Below the pieces are notes generated by a model that was not told the origin of the DNA, made no database searches, and worked only from the letters and a program-made list of their open reading frames with translations. Shown here in pieces: positions 11,973-16,287 of a stretch of 16,287 nt of DNA. Source of the DNA: Burkholderiales bacterium. GTDB taxonomy: Bacteria > Pseudomonadota > Gammaproteobacteria > Burkholderiales > Burkholderiaceae_F. A program made the position numbers and the translations under genes. Every line of letters starts with the position of its first letter. Position 1 is the stretch's first letter. The stretch is taken from assembly GCA_021298875.1 (NCBI GenBank), contig JAJTHJ010000369.1, positions 1-16,287 on the forward strand, in the 5' to 3' direction.

Positions 11973-12878
11973 GTGTCGATCAAGCGTATCACCGGCGTCT
12001 TCGCAATCCGCTGGCGCGGCCTGGTGGCCGCCGCCCTCGGGGCGCTGCTGCTGGCCGCCTGCTCGTCGGTCAAGCTCGGCTACAACAACGCCGACACCCT
12101 GCTGCTGTACACGCTGGACAGTTACTTCGATCTGAGCGACGAGCAAAGCCAGTTGGCGCGCGCGCAGTTGGCGAAGTTCCTCGACTGGCACCGCAGCACG
12201 CAACTGTCGGGCTATGCGCAGTTGCTCAATGAAGCGCAGCGGCAGATCGAGCAAGGCCAGGTCGCGCCCGACCAGTTGCTCGCCTTGTATGGACGGATGA
12301 CGGCGGATCTGCAACGGCTCGGCGACAAGGCGGCGCCCGAGCTCGCCGCGCTGGCGCTGACGCTGACGCCGACGCAGATCGACCGCTTTGCGCAGAAGCT
12401 CGACAAAGACACCGTCAAGGCGCGGCGCGAACTGGTCCGCTTTGCCGGCAACGAGTCGCTGGAAGAGCGGATCAAGCGCAACACCGAGCGGGCGCAGTCC
12501 TGGTTCGGCTCGTTAAGCAGCACACAGGAAGAACTGATCCGCCGCACGCTGCAAGCGCGGCCCGACAACGCCGCCTGGTGGATCGGGGAGCGCGAGCGGC
12601 GCCAGCGCACACTGGTCGCGGTGCTGCGGCGGATCGAGGCCGAGAAACCCGACGCGGCCACCGCCACGGTCTGGCTGCGCGGCTACTTCGCCCAGCTCGC
12701 GCTGCCGGAGAACCCCGAGCAGCGCGCGCGGACGCTGGAGTTCCGCCGCGGCAACTCGGAGTTGATCGCGGGCTTGCTGAACTCCGCCTCCGCCGAGCAG
12801 AAAGCGCACCTGCTGAAGAAGCTGCGCGGCTATGCCGAGGACTTCACCACGTTGGCGGCAGCGGGGCAGCGGGGGTAG
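11973..12878 (+). CDS. DUF6279-like lipoprotein
   Basis: This 301-residue protein has a lipoprotein signal: basic start (SIKRITGVFAIRWRG), hydrophobic core and lipobox LLAAC with the lipidated Cys at residue 30. The mature start SSVKLGYNNADTLLLY (31-46) and the following LDSYFDLSDEQ are, from memory, typical of the DUF6279 family of proteobacterial lipoproteins. The rest is mostly helical and charged, without a catalytic motif. Function unknown. GTG 11973 is preferred because GGAAAGG (11957-11963) lies 9 bases upstream; in-frame ATGs at 11946 and 11940 would overlap the divergent glmU start. The Ser after the lipidated Cys points to outer-membrane sorting rather than retention in the inner membrane. 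A repeat element lies downstream, between this gene and potF. Confidence 0.83.
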   Translation: MSIKRITGVFAIRWRGLVAAALGALLLAACSSVKLGYNNADTLLLYTLDSYFDLSDEQSQLARAQLAKFLDWHRSTQLSGYAQLLNEAQRQIEQGQVAPDQLLALYGRMTADLQRLGDKAAPELAALALTLTPTQIDRFAQKLDKDTVKARRELVRFAGNESLEERIKRNTERAQSWFGSLSSTQEELIRRTLQARPDNAAWWIGERERRQRTLVAVLRRIEAEKPDAATATVWLRGYFAQLALPENPEQRARTLEFRRGNSELIAGLLNSASAEQKAHLLKKLRGYAEDFTTLAAAGQRG

Positions 12879-12975
12879 GGGTCTCTGGCTCAGGCCTGCG
12901 CCGAGGACAGCGCTTGTTCTTGCCACCAACCGACGGAGGCCTGCCCCGCGAAAGCCGCTTGCAGCCTCGGCCCGC

Positions 12976-13142
12976 GGTCTTCCCTCACCCGGCGCTTCGC
13001 GCGTACCGTAGCCCCGCGCTGGTAGGCGCGCGTCGCTTCAGCGGCGCAAAGCTGGCGCTTTGCGAAACCCCGCCTCCGCCCCGAGGGGAGAGGGTTAGAG
13101 AAGCCCCTCTCCCCCCGGGAGAGGGGTTGGGGTGAGGGAGGA
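12976..13142. repeat. Structured intergenic repeat, copy A (expanded)
   Basis: The left end GGTCTTCCCTCACCC (12976-12990) matches copies B and C. The right end GGGTGAGGGA (13130-13139) matches copy B, but the last bases (GGAAC) have diverged. CCCCTCTCCC / GGGAGAGGGG (13104-13113 / 13117-13126) forms the same hairpin as in B with loop CCC. Compared with B, about 65 extra bases follow the first small hairpin; they contain a further stem CGCAAAGC / GCTTTGCG (13045-13052 / 13057-13064). The element lies between convergent genes. Confidence 0.8.
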
Positions 13143-13146
13143 ACGC

Positions 13147-13164
13147 ATGCCCGAAGACGGGCAT
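13147..13164 (-). terminator. Possible potF terminator hairpin
   Basis: ATGCCCG (13147-13153) and CGGGCAT (13158-13164) form a perfect 7-bp stem with a 4-base loop, 13 bases beyond the potF stop. On the minus strand it is followed by GCGTTCC and not by a T-run, so it may act as a weak or factor-assisted terminator. Confidence 0.5.
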
Positions 13165-13177
13165 TCGATAGGCGCGC

Positions 13178-14302
13178 CTACTTCGCCTTGATCTCCGTCC
13201 ACAGCCGCCCGCGCTCCTGCCGCAGTTCGCTCGGCAAGAGCTTCAACTGACGCAGCTTCTTGGCCGTCTCCGCATCGGGGAACACGGCGGCCTGCGCCTT
13301 GACCTCGGGCTTGATGAATTCCATCGCCGCGGCATTGGCGCTGCCGGATCCGATCAGGTTGGACAGCTCCGCCGCGTTCTTGCCGTCGAGCATGAAGTTG
13401 ATGAAGGCGTGCGCCAGCTCCGGGTTGGGCGCGCCCTTGTGGATCACCATGTTGTCCACCGACATCACCGCGCCCTGACTCGGGATCACCGTCACGATGC
13501 GGAAGTCCTGCTTGGCCGCCGCAGCCTCCAGGTTGGCCTGGAAGAAGTCGTTCGAATACCCCAGCGCCAACCAGATGTTGCCGCTCGACAGCTCCTTGAT
13601 GTAGGACGACGAATTGAACGCCGCCCAGCAGCGCTTGGCCTTCTTGATCGCCTCGGCCGCCTTCTTGTAGTCGTCCACCGACTGCGTGTTGGGGTCGATG
13701 CCCAGGTAGAAGAACGCCGCCGAGAACACCTCGTCCGGCGAGTCGAGCACGGTGATGCGGTTTTTCAGCTTGCAGGCAACAGTGGGGTCGAAGATCGCTT
13801 CCAGTCCCTTGACCTCGAAGCCCGCCTTCTTCAGCTGCGTGCCGTTGTAGCCGAGCACGGTCGTCGAATAGGCGTACGGCACCGAGAACTTGTTGCCGGG
13901 ATCGAAGCTCGTATTCATGAACTCCGGCTTCAGGTTTTTCATGTTGGGCAGCTTGGCGTGGTCGAGCGCCAGCAGATCGCCCTTGCGGATCAGCACCTCC
14001 ACTGCGTTGCTGGTCGGCACCAGGATGTCGTAGCCGGTGGCGCCGGCGGCGAGCTTGGCGAGCAGCTCGTCGTTGTCGGAGTAAAAGGTCTGCACGACCT
14101 TGGCGTTGAACTCCTTCTCAAAGCGCTCGACCGTCTCCGGCGCGATGTAGTTGTTCCAGTTGTAGAGATTCAGCGTGCCGGTCGGCTTGGCCGGCGCCGG
14201 GGCGGCGGCGGGCGGCGGCGGGGGTGGGGTTTCTTTCTTGCCGCAGCCGACAAGCGCGGCCACCGTGGTCAGGGCGAGCAGGGCGAGTTTGAGCGTTTTC
14301 AT
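13178..14302 (-). CDS. potF: Polyamine ABC transporter substrate-binding lipoprotein
   Basis: This 374-residue protein is a PotD/PotF-type spermidine/putrescine-binding protein. It has a lipoprotein signal (MKTLKLALLALTTVAALVGC, Cys20), a Pro/Ala linker (about 25-41) and the binding fold. Its parts include LNLYNWNNYIAPETVERFEKE (45-65), FYSDNDELLAKL (75-86), YDILVPTSN (92-100), VPYAYSTTVLGYN (143-155), DSPDEVFSAAFFYLGID (188-204) and WLALGYSNDFFQA (254-266). The lipidation and Pro-rich tether are unusual against E. coli PotF, which is a free periplasmic protein. ATG 14302 is fixed by GGAGG (14314-14310) 7 bases upstream; a frame reaching 14347 adds nothing recognisable. It lies 200 bases after potI on the same strand, with repeat B in between, so it may have separate transcript stability or its own promoter. 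Confidence 0.93.
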   Translation of the reverse strand: MKTLKLALLALTTVAALVGCGKKETPPPPPPAAAPAPAKPTGTLNLYNWNNYIAPETVERFEKEFNAKVVQTFYSDNDELLAKLAAGATGYDILVPTSNAVEVLIRKGDLLALDHAKLPNMKNLKPEFMNTSFDPGNKFSVPYAYSTTVLGYNGTQLKKAGFEVKGLEAIFDPTVACKLKNRITVLDSPDEVFSAAFFYLGIDPNTQSVDDYKKAAEAIKKAKRCWAAFNSSSYIKELSSGNIWLALGYSNDFFQANLEAAAAKQDFRIVTVIPSQGAVMSVDNMVIHKGAPNPELAHAFINFMLDGKNAAELSNLIGSGSANAAAMEFIKPEVKAQAAVFPDAETAKKLRQLKLLPSELRQERGRLWTEIKAK

Positions 14303-14359
14303 GGGTTGTCCTCCAAGGTCGTCTTTACCCGACCCGTCGCGACGCACTCCGTAGGCGGC

Positions 14360-14458
14360 GGTCTTCCCTCACCCGGCGCTTCGCGCCACCCTCCCCCGGA
14401 GGGGGAGGGTTGGAAAGCCCCTCTCCCTCCGGGAGAGGGGTTGGGGTGAGGGAAGACC
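14360..14458. repeat. Structured intergenic repeat, copy B (complete)
   Basis: The element is bounded by perfect 15-base terminal inverted repeats, GGTCTTCCCTCACCC (14360-14374) and GGGTGAGGGAAGACC (14444-14458). Inside are three perfect hairpins in a row: GGCGC-TTC-GCGCC (14375-14387), ACCCTCCCCC-GGA-GGGGGAGGGT (14388-14410) and CCCCTCTCCC-TCC-GGGAGAGGGG (14418-14440), all with 3-base loops. With the ends paired, the fold would be a stem carrying three arms. It sits between potI and potF. Confidence 0.9.
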
Positions 14459-14502
14459 AGACCGTCGCCACGAAGTACGTCGCTGCAGGCCGGCACACAG
14501 GT

Positions 14503-15282
14503 TCACTTCGCAACATTCAACACCCCCGGCGCGATGCGGCTGGCCACCGCGATCAGCGCCATGGTCAGCAACAGCAACAAGGTCGACACCGCATTGACCT
14601 CCGGCGTCACCGCGATCTTGACCATCGAGTAAATCTGCAAGGGCAGCGTGGAGGCGGTCGCCCCCGCGGTGAAGAAGGTGATCACGAAGTCGTCGATCGA
14701 CAGCGTAAACGCTATCAGCGCGCCGGCGATCACGCCGGGCATGATCAGCGGCAGCGTCACGTGGCGGAACGCCTGCCAGGGGCGTGCGCCGCAGTCGCGC
14801 GCGGCCTCGACCAGGCTCTCGTCCATGCCCGCCAGCCGCGAGCGCACGACGATCGCCGCGTAGCCGATGCAAAACGCCACGTGCGCGAGCGTGATCGACA
14901 CGATCCCCAGCGTCAGGTTGATCAGCACGAAGAACATCAGCAGCGCGACACCCATCAGGATCTCGGGCATCGCGATGGGTGCGAACACCAGCACCGGCAA
15001 CACGCGCGTCTTGTACTTGTGCAGGGCGAAGCCCGCCATCGTGCCGAGCACGGTGGCGGCAAGCGCGCTCGACACCGCGATCACCAGCGAGTTGCGCGCC
15101 GCGGTCAGCATCTGCTCGTTGTTGAAGAGCTTCACGTACCAGGCAGTGGTGAAGCCCACCCACTGCGCGTTCAGCTTGGAGTCGTTGAACGAGAACACCA
15201 CCACCACCGCCAGCGGCACATACAGAAACAGGTACGCGGCCAGCGCCGCGACCCACATCCAGAGCGGGATCGCGCGCTTCAT
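14503..15282 (-). CDS. potI: Polyamine ABC transporter permease (PotI/PotC type)
   Basis: This 259-residue inner-membrane protein has the six-helix layout of binding-protein-dependent permeases, starting MKRAIPLWMWVAALAAYLFL. FSFNDSKLNAQW (30-41) after the first helix is typical of PotC/PotI proteins. The cytoplasmic EAA loop is clear: EAARDCGARPWQAFRHVTLP (159-178), which docks on the ATPase. SIDDFVITFF (195-204) follows, also characteristic. ATG 15282 overlaps the potH stop (ATGA at 15279-15282), so the two permease genes are translationally coupled. It should form a heterodimer with PotH and import a polyamine delivered by PotF. Confidence 0.94.
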   Translation of the reverse strand: MKRAIPLWMWVAALAAYLFLYVPLAVVVVFSFNDSKLNAQWVGFTTAWYVKLFNNEQMLTAARNSLVIAVSSALAATVLGTMAGFALHKYKTRVLPVLVFAPIAMPEILMGVALLMFFVLINLTLGIVSITLAHVAFCIGYAAIVVRSRLAGMDESLVEAARDCGARPWQAFRHVTLPLIMPGVIAGALIAFTLSIDDFVITFFTAGATASTLPLQIYSMVKIAVTPEVNAVSTLLLLLTMALIAVASRIAPGVLNVAK

Positions 15283-16178
15283 ACCGCCGCCGTGCGCCGC
15301 GGGCGCGCGGCCAGCGCCGCCAGCCCGGTCAGCGCAAGGGCGATCAGCGTCAGCACGATCGACAGCACCGAGCCGAACGGCCAGTTGCGCGTCTCCAGAA
15401 ACTGCTGCTTGATCACGTTGCCGATCATGATGCCGTCGGTGCCGCCGACCAGATCGGGCACCGCAAAGATGCCAAAGGCGGGGATGAACACCAGCGCCGC
15501 GCCGGCAAACACCCCCGGCAGCGACAGCGGCCAGGTCACGTAGCGGAAGCGCTGCCAGGGGCTGGCGCCGAGGTCCTGCGCAGCGTCTATGAGCGCCGGG
15601 TCGTGCTTTTCCAGATTGGCGTACAGCGGCAGCACCATGAATGGCAGATGCACGTACACCAGCACCAGGATCACCGCGAACGAGGAGAACATCAGCGTCA
15701 CCGGCTCGAAGCCGAAAACGCCAAGCACCGCGTTGATCGTCTTGGCGATCGCCCACTCCGGCCCGAGCAGGATCATCCACGCGTAGACGCGGATCAGGAA
15801 GTTGCTCCAGAAGGGCAGGATCACCAGCAACAGCAGCAGGTCGCGCCAGCGCTTGGGGCTGCGCGCGATCAGCAGTGCCAGCGGGTAGGCGATCAGCAGG
15901 CACAGCACCGTGGTGATTAGCGCGATGGCCAGCGACTTGGCAAAGAGCCACAGGTAGACCGTGCTGCCGAAGAGTTCCGCGTAACTGCGCAGGCTGAACG
16001 CGGGCGTGCCGTCGCTACCGACGAGCGGCGCCAGCCCGCCGAACTCCCCCGGCACGCGGAAGCTCGCCAGCAGCATCAGCAGGCAGGGGATGGCGAAGAA
16101 GAGCCACAGATAGGCGAGCGGCGGGCCGGCGACCAGCCAACGGCCGGAGCGGGAGCGGAGGTTGACGGGCGCGGCCAT
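15279..16178 (-). CDS. potH: Polyamine ABC transporter permease (PotH/PotB type)
   Basis: This 299-residue permease has a first membrane helix at about 14-40 (WLVAGPPLAYLWLFFAIPCL), a large periplasmic loop and five further helices. The core stretch VILPFWSNFLIRVYAWMILL (119-138) is diagnostic for PotB/PotH proteins. The EAA loop reads DAAQDLGASPWQRFRYVTWP (198-217). ATG 16178 (MAAPVNLRSRSGRW) is preferred although no Shine-Dalgarno sequence is visible; the alternative GTG at 16238 would put the start inside repeat copy C and adds 20 residues without resemblance to the family. The ATPase gene normally upstream (potG) would lie beyond the right edge. Confidence 0.93.
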   Translation of the reverse strand: MAAPVNLRSRSGRWLVAGPPLAYLWLFFAIPCLLMLLASFRVPGEFGGLAPLVGSDGTPAFSLRSYAELFGSTVYLWLFAKSLAIALITTVLCLLIAYPLALLIARSPKRWRDLLLLLVILPFWSNFLIRVYAWMILLGPEWAIAKTINAVLGVFGFEPVTLMFSSFAVILVLVYVHLPFMVLPLYANLEKHDPALIDAAQDLGASPWQRFRYVTWPLSLPGVFAGAALVFIPAFGIFAVPDLVGGTDGIMIGNVIKQQFLETRNWPFGSVLSIVLTLIALALTGLAALAARPRRTAAV

Positions 16179-16225
16179 GGTTTCGTCAGGCAGTGCCGCG
16201 TTGCGCGGTGGGAGCAATTGGCTGC

Positions 16226-16287
16226 GGTCTTCCCTCACCCGGCCGCTGCGCGGCCACCCTCCCCCCCGGGGGGGGGGGTTGAAAAGC
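16226..16287. repeat. Structured intergenic repeat, copy C (cut by window end)
   Basis: The left end GGTCTTCCCTCACCC (16226-16240) is identical to copies A and B. The first hairpin is GGCCGC-TGC-GCGGCC (16241-16255), one pair longer than in B with both arms changed together. The second starts ACCCTCCCCCCC followed by a G-run. The element leaves the window before its right end. It lies upstream of potH. Confidence 0.8.

Noticed and set aside
12976..13142. CRISPR array or tandem repeat reading of the C/G-rich repeats
   Set aside because: The units are self-complementary hairpins, not evenly spaced direct repeats with unique spacers.
16179..16238. Upstream GTG start for potH at 16238
   Set aside because: It would begin inside repeat copy C and add 20 residues that do not resemble the family's N-terminus.

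Overview
The window is GC-rich, gene-dense bacterial chromosome. GlmS, GlmU, YaeQ, a DUF6279-type lipoprotein, an Lrp/AsnC regulator and a Pot-type polyamine transporter together suggest a proteobacterium, most likely a betaproteobacterium. This placement is inferred from gene content and codon style; there is no rRNA or other marker gene here. I see no tRNA, rRNA, CRISPR array, transposase or phage gene.

Layout, left to right. Positions 1-307 hold no gene but contain a perfect 28-bp palindrome. A ParD/ParE toxin-antitoxin pair (308-876, +) follows. Next is a thiolase (910-2087, +) whose first ~20 residues are cut off by an apparent 1-base frameshift. The gap 2088-2408 contains a 33-bp perfect hairpin. 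A small unknown protein (2409-2597, +) overlaps a nucleotidyltransferase (2542-2997, +) by 56 bases in another frame, and yaeQ (3033-3584, +) follows. From 3585 to 5352 the region looks eroded: a C-terminally truncated amino-acid-binding protein remnant (-) lies downstream of an alpha/beta hydrolase (-).

The core of the window is the amino-sugar pathway. glmS (5564-7399, -) and glmU (10580-11947, -) make and activate glucosamine for peptidoglycan and LPS. Between them lie an Lrp/AsnC regulator with its own palindromic operator (7525-7992, +), a HipB/HipA-type module (8093-9630, +), a VOC/glyoxalase-fold protein (9665-10036, -) and an exported protein of unknown function (10099-10560, -). Divergent from glmU, with about 25 bp between the starts, is the DUF6279-like lipoprotein gene (11973-12878, +).

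The right end is a polyamine ABC transporter read leftwards: potH (15279-16178), potI (14503-15282) and potF (13178-14302). The ATPase (potG) would be expected beyond the right edge. Three copies of a structured intergenic repeat bracket this locus: 12976-13142, 14360-14458 and 16226 to the end. They share the end sequence GGTCTTCCCTCACCC and a set of internal hairpins.

The most interesting signals are the structured repeat family, the overlapping small-protein/nucleotidyltransferase pair, the 33-bp perfect hairpin, the thiolase frameshift, and the lrp promoter, which appears both autoregulated and leaderless.
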